Below are positions 49,830-57,952 of a stretch of 64,000 bases of DNA, piece by piece. This DNA comes from Chloroflexota bacterium (GTDB lineage: Bacteria > Chloroflexota > Limnocylindria > P2-11E). A model generated the notes under the pieces. That model did no database searches, had not been told where the DNA came from, and was given only the letters and a program-made list of their open reading frames with translations. The stretch's first letter is position 1. Each line of letters opens with the position of its first letter. The position numbers and the translations under genes are program-made. Location: assembly GCA_005883625.1 (NCBI GenBank), contig VBDU01000076.1, positions 1 to 64,000 of the forward strand. The letters are read 5' to 3'.

Positions 49830-51329
49830 ATGCCGAGAGCGATCACGTTCGCCGCCGTTTCCATCGTCCTCGCCGCGGCCGTGGTGGCGGGTCTGGTAGC
49901 CGCGGCACCTCCCGGGCGGGACCCGGATGTCGTCGTGACCGTCGAGGCGTCCGGCTCGAGCGGCACCATCGACACCCGGCTCGGCACGCAGTTCGTGTGG
50001 CCGGGTCAGCTCGCGGGCTCGGCGGCGCGTGAGCGATTCGACGCCCTCGCCCCGCCGGTCGTGCGGATCAACGCGACGACGGTCGGGGCCGAGAAGGTCC
50101 TCCCGGCGGGTGTGACGAGAGGGGACTGGCGCTTCGGCAACCTCGAGTCGATCGTCCACGACATCCGGCGCGCCGGAGGCGAGGTCGTGCTCGCGGTCGC
50201 GTACGCGCCGGAGTGGATGTGGGACTGCGCGGCCGGTGGGATCCGCGACCGGACGTTCGCCGAGTTCGGCGACTACATGGCGCGGCTCGTCGGCTACTTC
50301 AACGCCGGATCCTTCGTCGCCGAGGATGGGCGAGTCATCACAAATCCCGCCGGCACCAGCGAGCGCATCCCCTACTGGGAGCTCTGGAACGAACCGGAGC
50401 AGCTCGAGGGCTGCCCACCGTCCGGCAACCGCCTGAGCGTGGATCAGTACGTCGCGATGTGGAACGGTGCCGCCCCGAAGATGCGGCAAGCCGATCCCAC
50501 GATCAAGCTCATCGGGCCCGCGACGGCACACGCCACGACGGGCGAGGCGCACGATTACCTGCCCGCGCTCATGGCAGGGGCCGTCCAGAAGCCCGACATC
50601 GTCAGCTTCCACGGCTATGGCGGCTGGCTCAATACGCAGACCGATCGCTTCCTCTTCGGCGGCGACGACGGCGGATTCGGTCTCGACGGCATCGAGCGCG
50701 GCCTCGCCCAGGTGAAGAAGTGGGCGCCTGGCATCCCGGTCTGGATCACCGAGCTCAACGTCAACTCCGCGTACGATCGGCGGCCCGAGGCACGGCGCGC
50801 CTGGGATGCGTTCGGCGCCGCCTGGGGGGCGAGCGCGTTCCGGCGGCTGGCGCTCGGCGGCGCCGCGGTCCTCTGCCAGTACCAGTTCACGCACCCCGAG
50901 CTCGGCCAGTTCTCGCTCCTGGACGCGCAGACCGCCGAGCCGCTCCTGCCGTACTGGCGCGATTACTACCTGGCGCGCTACTTCCCTCCCGGGAGCACGG
51001 TGCTCTCGTCGAGCTCGAGCCTAAGCGGGATCGAAGCCCTCGCGGTCCGTCCGCCCGGCTCGCCGAGCGTGCACGTGCTGGTCGTGGATCGGCAGCTGGA
51101 CAGCGCGACCGCGGTGGCGGGAAGCGGCGTGCCGGCCACCGTACGGGTGACGGTGAAGGGCCTCGCCGGCCTGAGCGCGGTGACGCAGCGTTCGCTCGAC
51201 GAACGCACTCCGCTCGACACGGGCCCGGCGCTCCTGCGGCTCCCGGCCGAAAGCTCCGCCACCGTGAGCTTCTCGGGCTACGGCGTCGCGTTGCTCGAGT
51301 TCGTCGCTCGCGGGGCAGGGAGCAGCTGA
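49830..51329 (+). CDS. Secreted glycoside hydrolase (GH39-like, TIM barrel)
   Basis: A 499-residue exported enzyme: N-terminal hydrophobic helix (ITFAAVSIVLAAAVVAGLVAAA), a TIM barrel with acid/base motif IPYWELWNEPEQ and nucleophile motif IPVWITELNVNSA, and a C-terminal beta domain. The two Glu motifs and VSFHGYGG are as in clan GH-A, closest in appearance to GH39-type enzymes of Pel/Psl-like exopolysaccharide loci (PslG). It probably trims or releases the polysaccharide. GTG 49809 is an alternative start. Its last 52 bp overlap the convergent wecB. Confidence 0.82.
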   Translation: MPRAITFAAVSIVLAAAVVAGLVAAAPPGRDPDVVVTVEASGSSGTIDTRLGTQFVWPGQLAGSAARERFDALAPPVVRINATTVGAEKVLPAGVTRGDWRFGNLESIVHDIRRAGGEVVLAVAYAPEWMWDCAAGGIRDRTFAEFGDYMARLVGYFNAGSFVAEDGRVITNPAGTSERIPYWELWNEPEQLEGCPPSGNRLSVDQYVAMWNGAAPKMRQADPTIKLIGPATAHATTGEAHDYLPALMAGAVQKPDIVSFHGYGGWLNTQTDRFLFGGDDGGFGLDGIERGLAQVKKWAPGIPVWITELNVNSAYDRRPEARRAWDAFGAAWGASAFRRLALGGAAVLCQYQFTHPELGQFSLLDAQTAEPLLPYWRDYYLARYFPPGSTVLSSSSSLSGIEALAVRPPGSPSVHVLVVDRQLDSATAVAGSGVPATVRVTVKGLAGLSAVTQRSLDERTPLDTGPALLRLPAESSATVSFSGYGVALLEFVARGAGSS

Positions 51330-52459
51330 GCTCGGGGAAGTCCGACGGCCGCCGCCGGCCCAACGCGCAGGAGCAGCTGCACGATCCGCCCGCTCGCGTG
51401 GCCGTCGCCGAATGGATTCGCGATACGGGCCATTCGCTCGTACGCGCCTTCGTCCTCGAGGAGACGGCGCGCCTCGGCGACGATGCGCGCGGCGTCGGTG
51501 CCGACGATGCGCGCGCAGCCCGCTTCGACGGCCTCCGGGCGTTCGGTCGCGTCGCGCAGCACGAGGACAGGCTTGCCCAGGCTGGGGGCCTCCTCCTGGA
51601 TGCCACCCGAGTCGGTGAGGATGAGCGTGCACCGGCGCATCAGCTGGATCAGCGAGACGTAATCGAGCGGCGGGATGAGGCTGATCCGCGGGTGGCCGCC
51701 GAGGAGCTGGTGGACCGGATCGCGAACATTCGGGTTGAGGTGCACCGGGTAGACGATGTGGACGTCGTCGCGCGCGTCCACGATCTGGCGGAGCGCGTGG
51801 CAGATCGAGATGAAGCCCGCGCCGAAGCTCTCGCGGCGGTGCGCGGTGACGAGCACGATCCGGCGATGGAACGGTATCCGGGCAAGCGGACCTCCGGCCA
51901 CGTCGTAGTCGCCGGCGACGACGTGGTGGAGCGCGTCGATCACCGTGTTGCCGGTCACGTGGATCCGCGCGGGGTCGACGGCCTCGCGCAGGAGGTTCTG
52001 TCGCGCGCGCTCCGTCGGCGCGAGGTAGAGGTCTCCGAGGAGGTCGACGATGCGGCGGTTCGCCTCTTCCGGGAACGGCCGGCGCATGTCGCCCGTGCGG
52101 AGCCCGGCTTCGACGTGGGCGATCCGCGCCCTACGGTAGAACGCGGCCAGGCTGGCGGCGAACGCGGTCGTCGTATCACCCTGAACGACGACCCAGTCCG
52201 GGCGCTCGGCCTCGATGACCGCGGTGGCGCCGGTCAGCACGGCGGCGGTCAGCGCCGAGAGGGTCTGGTTCGGTCGCATGAGCGAGAGGTCGTGGTCGGG
52301 CACGACGTCGAAGAGATCCAGGATCGGCTGGAGCATCTCGCGGTGCTGACCGGTGACGCACACGCGGACGTCGAGCTCATCCCGGACCCGGAGCTCACGG
52401 ATGACCGGGCAGAGCTTGATCGCTTCGGGGCGCGTGCCGAGGACGACGAGGACGCGCAC
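51278..52459 (-). CDS. wecB: UDP-N-acetylglucosamine 2-epimerase (non-hydrolysing)
   Basis: A full-length (393 residues) WecB/MnaA enzyme that converts UDP-GlcNAc to UDP-ManNAc. Motifs: VLVVLGTRPEAIKLCPVI, WVVVQGDTTTAFAASLAAFY, ARIAHVEAGLRTGDM, FPEEANRRIVDLL, VTAHRRESFG and LTDSGGIQEEAPSLGKPVLVLRDATERPEAVEAG-type ligands (Glu and His conserved). It supplies ManNAc or its uronic acid for the repeat unit. Convergent with the glycoside hydrolase (52-nt overlap); downstream of the glycosyltransferase gene by 2 bp. Confidence 0.95.
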   Translation of the reverse strand: MRVLVVLGTRPEAIKLCPVIRELRVRDELDVRVCVTGQHREMLQPILDLFDVVPDHDLSLMRPNQTLSALTAAVLTGATAVIEAERPDWVVVQGDTTTAFAASLAAFYRRARIAHVEAGLRTGDMRRPFPEEANRRIVDLLGDLYLAPTERARQNLLREAVDPARIHVTGNTVIDALHHVVAGDYDVAGGPLARIPFHRRIVLVTAHRRESFGAGFISICHALRQIVDARDDVHIVYPVHLNPNVRDPVHQLLGGHPRISLIPPLDYVSLIQLMRRCTLILTDSGGIQEEAPSLGKPVLVLRDATERPEAVEAGCARIVGTDAARIVAEARRLLEDEGAYERMARIANPFGDGHASGRIVQLLLRVGPAAAVGLPRAQLLPAPRATNSSNATP

Positions 52460-52461
52460 GC

Positions 52462-53661
52462 TCAGACCGGGCTTGAGGGGACGGGGCGCTCGTCGAGCAC
52501 CTCCCCGCGCCGCACCTGCGCGGACGCGGCTCGGGTGGACGCCCGCTCCGAGAGGAGCGCCTCGCAGCTCTCCTCGAATCGCGCGGCGAGGACGTCCCAG
52601 TCGAACGAAGCGAGGTCGGGCATTGGCGGGTGCTCCGAGAAGGCGCGCACGATGCCGGCGGCGAACGCCGCCGGCTCGGGCGGCTCGAGGAACACATTCG
52701 GCCAGCCGAACCGGCGCAGCTCTTCGAGATCGGTGGCGACGACGGGCTTACCGGCCGCCGAGTACTCGAGCACCTTGATCGGGCAGGCGGCGTCGAAGTA
52801 CGGGTTCGCATCGCCGGGATAGAGACCGACGTCGGTCGCCATGAAGTAATCCGCGACCGCGGCGTTCGGCACCGGGCCGGTCGCGACGAGCGGGACCCCG
52901 AGCTGGCGACAGCGCGCCGCGAAGGGGCTCAGTCCCTCACGCGGCAGCCAGCCGGCGGCCCCGACGGCGAGGAACACGATGTCGGGCATCTCGCGGCGCG
53001 CCCGAGCGATCGCGTCGACGAAGAAAAGGGTCGGGCTGCAGGTGAGGCCGATGAGGCTCACGACGCGCTTGCCGGTCAGCCCGAGCGCCCGGCGGACGGC
53101 CTCCGCTTTCCCGGATGCCAGGCGCCCGCGGTCGACTCCGTTCGGGAGGTACGCCGCGCGCACGCCGCGGGCTCTCACGCGTTCCACGAGGACGGTCGAG
53201 GTGCAGAGGACGAGGTCGCTGTTGGCGAGATACGCGTCCTCGACCCCGGGATAGAGGCACAGGTCGAGGTAATCGAAGACGCGCGGCACGGCGACGTCGA
53301 ACGGGGGCAGGCCGACGGCCTTGTGGCTCAGCCCGTACACGAAGAGGTCGATCCGCTCGTCCGCGAGGATCCGGCGGACGTGGCGCCGGAACAGCCACTC
53401 ATTGGGCGGGAAGCCGCGTGAATAATCGCGGGTGATCCGCCCGACCGGGTTCGGCAGGCGCGGCGCACGATGGATCGTCAGCGCTCCGTCGTGGCCGGTG
53501 CGCGAGCCGAGCGTACGGAGCAGCGCGCCGAGCTCCCCGATGGCCTCCCACGTGAGGACGTGGATCTCGTGACCGCGCGCCAGCAGCCGTTTGACGAGGT
53601 GCCACTCGCGCTGGCCCTCCATCCGCGCCCATGGCAGATGGGGGAGCCACAGGATCTTCAC
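52462..53661 (-). CDS. Glycosyltransferase family 4
   Basis: A 399-residue GT-B retaining transferase: donor-proximal start MKILWLPHLPWARMEGQREW, mid-linker YLPNGVDRGRL and C-terminal donor site with AVADYFMATDVGLYPGD and CPIKVLEYSAAGKPVVAT (the E-x7-E region reads P...KVLEY). It adds a sugar to the lipid-linked repeat unit at the cytoplasmic face. It overlaps the acetyltransferase gene by 4 nt and precedes wecB by 2 bp, so the three form one minus-strand operon. Confidence 0.88.
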   Translation of the reverse strand: MKILWLPHLPWARMEGQREWHLVKRLLARGHEIHVLTWEAIGELGALLRTLGSRTGHDGALTIHRAPRLPNPVGRITRDYSRGFPPNEWLFRRHVRRILADERIDLFVYGLSHKAVGLPPFDVAVPRVFDYLDLCLYPGVEDAYLANSDLVLCTSTVLVERVRARGVRAAYLPNGVDRGRLASGKAEAVRRALGLTGKRVVSLIGLTCSPTLFFVDAIARARREMPDIVFLAVGAAGWLPREGLSPFAARCRQLGVPLVATGPVPNAAVADYFMATDVGLYPGDANPYFDAACPIKVLEYSAAGKPVVATDLEELRRFGWPNVFLEPPEPAAFAAGIVRAFSEHPPMPDLASFDWDVLAARFEESCEALLSERASTRAASAQVRRGEVLDERPVPSSPV

Positions 53662-54290
53662 TCGCCGCGCGACGATCCCCGGTCAGGACTCCGCAGGTAT
53701 TCGCCGCGCTGGAGGTCGAGCGGGCAGGTGACCTCGGTGATCGACTTCAGGACCCGGGCCGGGTTCCCCACGACGACGAGCTCCGAGGCCACGTTGTGCG
53801 TGACCACGCTTCCGGCGCCGACGACCGAACGCTCGCCGATGGTCACGAAGGGGAGGATCGTCACGTTCGTCCCGATCTGGGCCCCGCGCTCGATCGTCGG
53901 CCCGCGCTGGCAGAGCCTGGTCTTACTGCCCGGATGCGGGTCATCCACCATGCAGACCCCAGGCGCGATGGTCACGCCGTCCTCGATGGTGGAGCCCCGC
54001 GCGATGTAGCAGTTCGCGTGGATCTGCACGCCGTCGCCGATCGTGCAGTCCGCGCCGACGATCGTGTTGTCCCGGATGCGACAGTCGCTCCCGACGACGG
54101 TGTCGGTGCCGATCACGACGTTGCGACCCGTCTCCAACCGGTCCCCGACCCGTACGCCGTCGTGCACGGCGGAGCCGGCGCGGATGAGCGCATCGTTTCC
54201 GATCTCGAGCCCTTTCCACCGCCGCGAGGGCTCGGCCTCGCTCCCCAGCCGGACATCGTCCTCGATCACGCTTCCGGCGCCCACACGCAC
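53658..54290 (-). CDS. Left-handed beta-helix acyltransferase
   Basis: A 210-residue hexapeptide-repeat protein: repeated (L/I/V)-G-x4 turns such as IVGADCTIGDGVQIHANC, IEDGVTIAPGVCMVDD and GPTIERGAQIGTNVTILPFVTIGERSVVGAGSVVT, ending VVGNPARVLK. This is the WbbJ/LacA-type O- or N-acetyltransferase fold using acetyl-CoA, likely decorating a nucleotide sugar or glycan. GTG 54290 is taken as start without a strong ribosome-binding site; it leads the minus-strand operon acetyltransferase-GT4-wecB. Confidence 0.88.
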   Translation of the reverse strand: MRVGAGSVIEDDVRLGSEAEPSRRWKGLEIGNDALIRAGSAVHDGVRVGDRLETGRNVVIGTDTVVGSDCRIRDNTIVGADCTIGDGVQIHANCYIARGSTIEDGVTIAPGVCMVDDPHPGSKTRLCQRGPTIERGAQIGTNVTILPFVTIGERSVVGAGSVVTHNVASELVVVGNPARVLKSITEVTCPLDLQRGEYLRSPDRGSSRGE

Positions 54291-54471
54291 TCCGGGCAGG
54301 AACCGGCGAGGGTCCTTCGGCGGTGTCCGTTGCCCCGTCGCGTTTACCTCGCGACCTCCGTCCGTTTCGTGTCACTGCATAAGACGCGAAAAACGCGTTG
54401 AGACCGCCTGCGGGAGCTTGTTGAGGCCCGTGGCACGAACGCCAGGACCCTGGCGATGCGGAAGCGATTCG

Positions 54472-54514
54472 TCAAGAACGAATCCACACAATCGCAATCG
54501 GACGGCCCTACCTT
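54472..54514 (+). promoter_or_regulatory. Triple-box promoter G for the wzz-like gene
   Basis: Boxes TCAA 54472, TCCA 54483 and GCAA 54494 at 11-bp period; TACCTT (54509-54514) starts 15 bp after the last box begins and ends 9 nt before ATG 54524. The boxes are degenerate, but spacing to the -10 equals that in copies E and F. Confidence 0.5.
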
Positions 54515-54523
54515 CGGCGGCCG

Positions 54524-55555
54524 ATGGGCCCGTACCTGAAGACTGCGCGTCGCTATCGCTGGCTGCTCGGCGCGATGCTGGCCCTCGTGTGGGGCGCCGG
54601 GCTGGTCGCCGCGTACAGCGAATACACCACGACCTTCGAGTCGGAGGCGATCATCTGGGTCCAGCGCGCTCCGCCGCAGCTCGCGGGCAATCCCGAGGAT
54701 CCCAACGTCACGGTCGTCCAGACGGCCGCGTCGCAGCAGGCGTCGCTGTTCAACCAGCTCTTCCTGGCGGACAGCTTCCTGCGCGACGTCGTCGCGCGCA
54801 CGTCGCTCAACGGCACCCTCGGGAACGCGGTCCAGGAGAGAAAGGCGCTCGACGACATCCGCAAGCGCCTCCGCGTGCAGACCCTCGGGACGAACCTCCT
54901 GAGCCTCTCGTTCACCGGGCGCGATGCGTCCATCGCGCGCGAGATGGTCGACGCCGCGCTCGCCGTGCGGGGCCAGCGGGTGGCGCAGGCGCGCGTGACG
55001 GCCACGTCGCAGATCAGCGGGCTCTACCAGAAGCAGCTCGCGCTCGGCCAAGCGCAGGCCCTGGACCTGCAGCGACAGGTCGAGGAGTTCGACCAGAACC
55101 ACGACGGCCCGCTCAGCGATCTCGAGCAACGCCGCCGCGATCAGCTGCGGTTGGCCCTCGACTACGTCCAGATCCGCCTGGGCGATCTGAGAGGTCGCAT
55201 CGACCAGGCGGTGCTGGCCCCGGCGCTGGTCGACGTGAGCGGGAGCGAGTTCCAGATCCTCGACGAGGCGCGCGAGGAGACGGTCCCCCGTGGTGGGGTG
55301 AAGCCGGCGGCGCTGCTGGTGACGATCGCGCTGGCCGCCGGTGCGGTCCTGGCGGCGCTGCTCGTTCTCGTCGGCACGCTCCTCGCCGATCGACTCGCCG
55401 GCCCGGCCACGGTCGGCCGGCTGGCCCCGGCGCGGCTCTTCGCCACGGTCCCGCGCGTCGGCACCGACGGTCGCGGCAAGCGCGATCTGCGGGCGGAGCT
55501 CGCCCTGATCGCCTTCGAGGACGCGGGCGCCGGATCCCGCGCCGCGGGGCGATGA
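54524..55555 (+). CDS. Polysaccharide co-polymerase (Wzz/chain-length determinant)
   Basis: A 343-residue PCP-type protein with N-terminal (YRWLLGAMLALVWGAGLVAAY) and C-terminal (ALLVTIALAAGAVLAALLVLVGTLL) membrane helices enclosing a ~200-residue extracytoplasmic helical domain (coiled coil around QRQVEEFDQNHDGPLSDLEQRR). It controls chain length with the Wzy polymerase. The conserved Pro-rich motif before TM2 is weak. The next gene overlaps by ATGA and is BY-kinase-like, the usual Gram-positive-style Wzz/Wze pair. Confidence 0.85.
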   Translation: MGPYLKTARRYRWLLGAMLALVWGAGLVAAYSEYTTTFESEAIIWVQRAPPQLAGNPEDPNVTVVQTAASQQASLFNQLFLADSFLRDVVARTSLNGTLGNAVQERKALDDIRKRLRVQTLGTNLLSLSFTGRDASIAREMVDAALAVRGQRVAQARVTATSQISGLYQKQLALGQAQALDLQRQVEEFDQNHDGPLSDLEQRRRDQLRLALDYVQIRLGDLRGRIDQAVLAPALVDVSGSEFQILDEAREETVPRGGVKPAALLVTIALAAGAVLAALLVLVGTLLADRLAGPATVGRLAPARLFATVPRVGTDGRGKRDLRAELALIAFEDAGAGSRAAGR

Positions 55556-56178
55556 CGGGAGCGGCTCAGCTCACGCGCGTCTTCGAGGGCCTCGCCAGCC
55601 GGATCGACGCGAGCGGCTTCCGCAGCGTCGGTTTCACGAGCGCCCTCTCCGGGGAAGGCACGACCACGACCGCGCTCGGGACGGCGCTCTCGCTCGCGGC
55701 CCTCCGCGACGAGACGGTCCTTCTGGTCGACGCGAACTGGCTGCAGCCCTCGCTGACCGCCGACGCCGGCGCGGAGAAAGCCGGGGGCCTCGCGGACCAC
55801 CTCGCGACGCGGGGCGAGCTCGCGGGGCTCCTGCGGTGGGCATCGCGACCACGCCTCGCGTTCCTTCCGGTCGGAGATCGCGCCGTCGCGCGGCCGAGCC
55901 TGCGCGCGCTCTCGTCGTTCCTCGCCGGCAAGGTCGCCTCGCATGGCACGGTGGTCGTCGACCTTCCTCCGATCCTCGCGGGCGAGGCGTTCGTCCTGCC
56001 GTGGGCCGGGCTCCTGGACCAGCTGTTCGTCGTGCTACGCGAAGGGGCGACCCCGCTCCCGGTCGTGCGTCAGGCGCTCGCGCGCCTCGGGCCGAGCGCG
56101 ACGCCACAGATCGTGCTGAATCGCGCCGCCGTCGCGGCGGCGGACCTCGCGCCCGCGCTCCATCCGGTCCGCGTGTGA
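55552..56178 (+). CDS. BY-kinase-like ATPase (CpsD/Wze type) with degenerate P-loop
   Basis: A 208-residue MinD-fold protein in the place of the tyrosine autokinase partner of Wzz. Walker A' VLLVDANWLQPSL and Walker B GTVVVDLPPIL are present, but the P-loop reads SGEGTTTTALG: the invariant Lys of GEGKTT is Thr37. The C-terminal Tyr cluster is also absent. It may bind the Wzz cytoplasmic tail without phosphorylating, i.e. a pseudo-BY-kinase. Overlaps on both sides (ATGA at the start, GTGTGA at the end) show tight coupling. Confidence 0.8.
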   Translation: MTGAAQLTRVFEGLASRIDASGFRSVGFTSALSGEGTTTTALGTALSLAALRDETVLLVDANWLQPSLTADAGAEKAGGLADHLATRGELAGLLRWASRPRLAFLPVGDRAVARPSLRALSSFLAGKVASHGTVVVDLPPILAGEAFVLPWAGLLDQLFVVLREGATPLPVVRQALARLGPSATPQIVLNRAAVAAADLAPALHPVRV

Positions 56179-56324
56179 CGTACACGGCGCTCGTCGTTGG
56201 CTTCCTGATCTCGTGCGTCGCGCTCGGCGCCTGGGGCGGCGAGCGCGTCACGCGTCCCGGCGTCGCGGTGGCGCTGGCCGCGGCGATGGCCGCGGCCCAG
56301 CTGACGGTCCTGCTCTCGCGATGA
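56175..56324 (+). CDS. Small two-helix membrane protein
   Basis: A 49-residue protein that is almost only two hydrophobic helices (YTALVVGFLISCVALGAW and GVAVALAAAMAAAQLTVLL) joined by GGERVTRP. GTG 56175 overlaps the stop of the ATPase gene, and the polymerase gene starts 10 bp after it, so it belongs to the wzz-wzy operon. It could be a small accessory subunit of the polymerase. No family recognised. Confidence 0.6.
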   Translation: MTYTALVVGFLISCVALGAWGGERVTRPGVAVALAAAMAAAQLTVLLSR

Positions 56325-56334
56325 GCGTCTCGCG

Positions 56335-57852
56335 GTGAGCGCCGCTCTCGGCAGCGAGCGGATCTGGCGCACGAGCGACTGGTACGTCGTACGCGCGCGC
56401 CGCGATGCGGTCCTGCTGGGCGGGGCCGCGCTGGCGATCGCGAGCGCGTACGCGGCGGCGATCGTGCTCACCGGTGGCGATCCCCGGCTCCTCGTGCCGC
56501 CGGCCGCGATCCTCATGGTGCTCGCGGTGTGCGTCCATCCCGTGGTCGGCCTCTACCTCGTGTTCGGCGCCGCCCTGCTCTTCGAGCAGTTCCCCATACC
56601 CGGTCTGACGCCGCTGACGTCGCAAGCGCCCATCTACCAGAACCTCTCGCAGTTCACGCCGATCCCGCTCCGGCTCAGCCTCCTCGACCTCCTGATCCTG
56701 CTGACCTACGCGAGCTGGTTCGCGCGGCGGCTCGCCGGCGAACGGCTGGGTGCGCGCATGGGACCGTTCGGCTGGCCGGTGCTGCTCTACCTGTCGGTCT
56801 TCGCGGTCGGGATGGTGATCGGCGCGGCGCGCGGCGGGGCCTGGGATCCCGTCGTCGCCCTGAACGAGATCCGCGAGCCGGCTCACGTGTGCCTCATGTA
56901 CTTCCTCGCGGCGAATCTCGTGCGGGACCGCACGCAGCTCACCGCAGTCCTCGCCGTCTTCATGGCGCTCGTCGGCGTCAAAGCACTCCAGGGCGTGGGG
57001 AACTACGGCGAATCGCTCAAGCTCGCGTACGATCTCGACGCCGTCACGAGCCACGAGGACGTGGTCTTCTTCGACGTCGCGATCGGCCTCGCGGTGGTCG
57101 CGGCGCTGCTCGGCATCCGCACGAAGCTCGCGTACGCGCTCTTCGCGCTGCAGCCGGTCATTCTCGGAGCGGAGCTCTTCACCGAACGCCGCGTCGCCTT
57201 CATCGCGCTCGGCACGATCGCCTTCGCGATCACGCTTCTCGCGCTCGCGGGTACGCCGCGCCGGGGTCTCGTGTTCGCGACCGTCGGCGCGCTCCTGCTC
57301 GGCGCCTACATCGTCGTGTTCGGCCAGGACACCGGTGCGCTCGGTCAGCCGATCCGCGCGCTCCGCAGCGTCATCGACCCATCGGAGGTCGGCGCGCGGG
57401 ATCAGCTCTCCGGCGCCTGGCGCGAGATCGAGAACCGGAACATCGAGTACACGATGCACCAGCTCCCGCTTACCGGTGTGGGTCTCGGCCAGCAGTACAT
57501 CTTCCGCGAGGAGCCGCCGCCGCTCTGGGGCTTCACGTACTGGCGCTACGAGACGCACAACGCCGTCCTCTGGCTATGGCTGAAAGCGGGACCGCTCGGC
57601 GGTTTCGCGCTTTGGTTCCTCGTGGCGCGGGTGCTCGTGCTTGGCTCCCGGTGGCACGTCCGGCTCGCCGACCCATGGCTCCGCTGGGCGGCAGCCCTGC
57701 CGGTGCTCCTCGTGCTCACGCAGTTCGTCTTCTCGTCGGTCGAGCTCGGACTCACGTACAGCCGGACGATGATCACGCTGGGCACGGTGCTCGGGCTCGG
57801 CGCGGTCATCGGCGATCTCGGCTCGTTGAGGCCGGTTAGCAGGGAACGTTGA
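56335..57852 (+). CDS. O-antigen ligase/polymerase family membrane protein (Wzy-like)
   Basis: A 505-residue polytopic protein with about 12 helices and one large extracytoplasmic loop (residues ~340-400: ENRNIEYTMHQLPLTGVGLGQQYIF ... RYETHNAVLWLWLKAG). The motif LTGVGLGQ followed by THN-x-x-L is the O-antigen ligase (Wzy_C) signature, with the His as catalytic candidate. It polymerises lipid-linked repeat units or ligates the chain. GTG 56335 starts the frame. It ends 50 bp before promoter F. Confidence 0.87.
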   Translation: MSAALGSERIWRTSDWYVVRARRDAVLLGGAALAIASAYAAAIVLTGGDPRLLVPPAAILMVLAVCVHPVVGLYLVFGAALLFEQFPIPGLTPLTSQAPIYQNLSQFTPIPLRLSLLDLLILLTYASWFARRLAGERLGARMGPFGWPVLLYLSVFAVGMVIGAARGGAWDPVVALNEIREPAHVCLMYFLAANLVRDRTQLTAVLAVFMALVGVKALQGVGNYGESLKLAYDLDAVTSHEDVVFFDVAIGLAVVAALLGIRTKLAYALFALQPVILGAELFTERRVAFIALGTIAFAITLLALAGTPRRGLVFATVGALLLGAYIVVFGQDTGALGQPIRALRSVIDPSEVGARDQLSGAWREIENRNIEYTMHQLPLTGVGLGQQYIFREEPPPLWGFTYWRYETHNAVLWLWLKAGPLGGFALWFLVARVLVLGSRWHVRLADPWLRWAAALPVLLVLTQFVFSSVELGLTYSRTMITLGTVLGLGAVIGDLGSLRPVSRER

Positions 57853-57901
57853 GATACCGGCGGGCCGGCACGGCATGGCAGCGCTCCCGCTGGGTCGGCG
57901 G

Positions 57902-57944
57902 TCAAGACGCCGTCACTCTCGTCTTAATTCCGCGTCTCTAGGTT
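57902..57944 (+). promoter_or_regulatory. Triple-box promoter F for the glycosyltransferase operon
   Basis: Boxes TCAA 57902, TCAC 57913 and TTAA 57924 (11-bp period); TAGGTT (57939-57944) starts 15 bp after the last box begins and ends 8 nt before ATG 57953. Confidence 0.5.
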
Positions 57945-57952
57945 GCCGCCCG

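Noticed and set aside
54398-54424. TTGA at 54398 and 54421 as another phased box pair
   Set aside because: The spacing is 23 bp, not a multiple of 11, and the middle box is absent.
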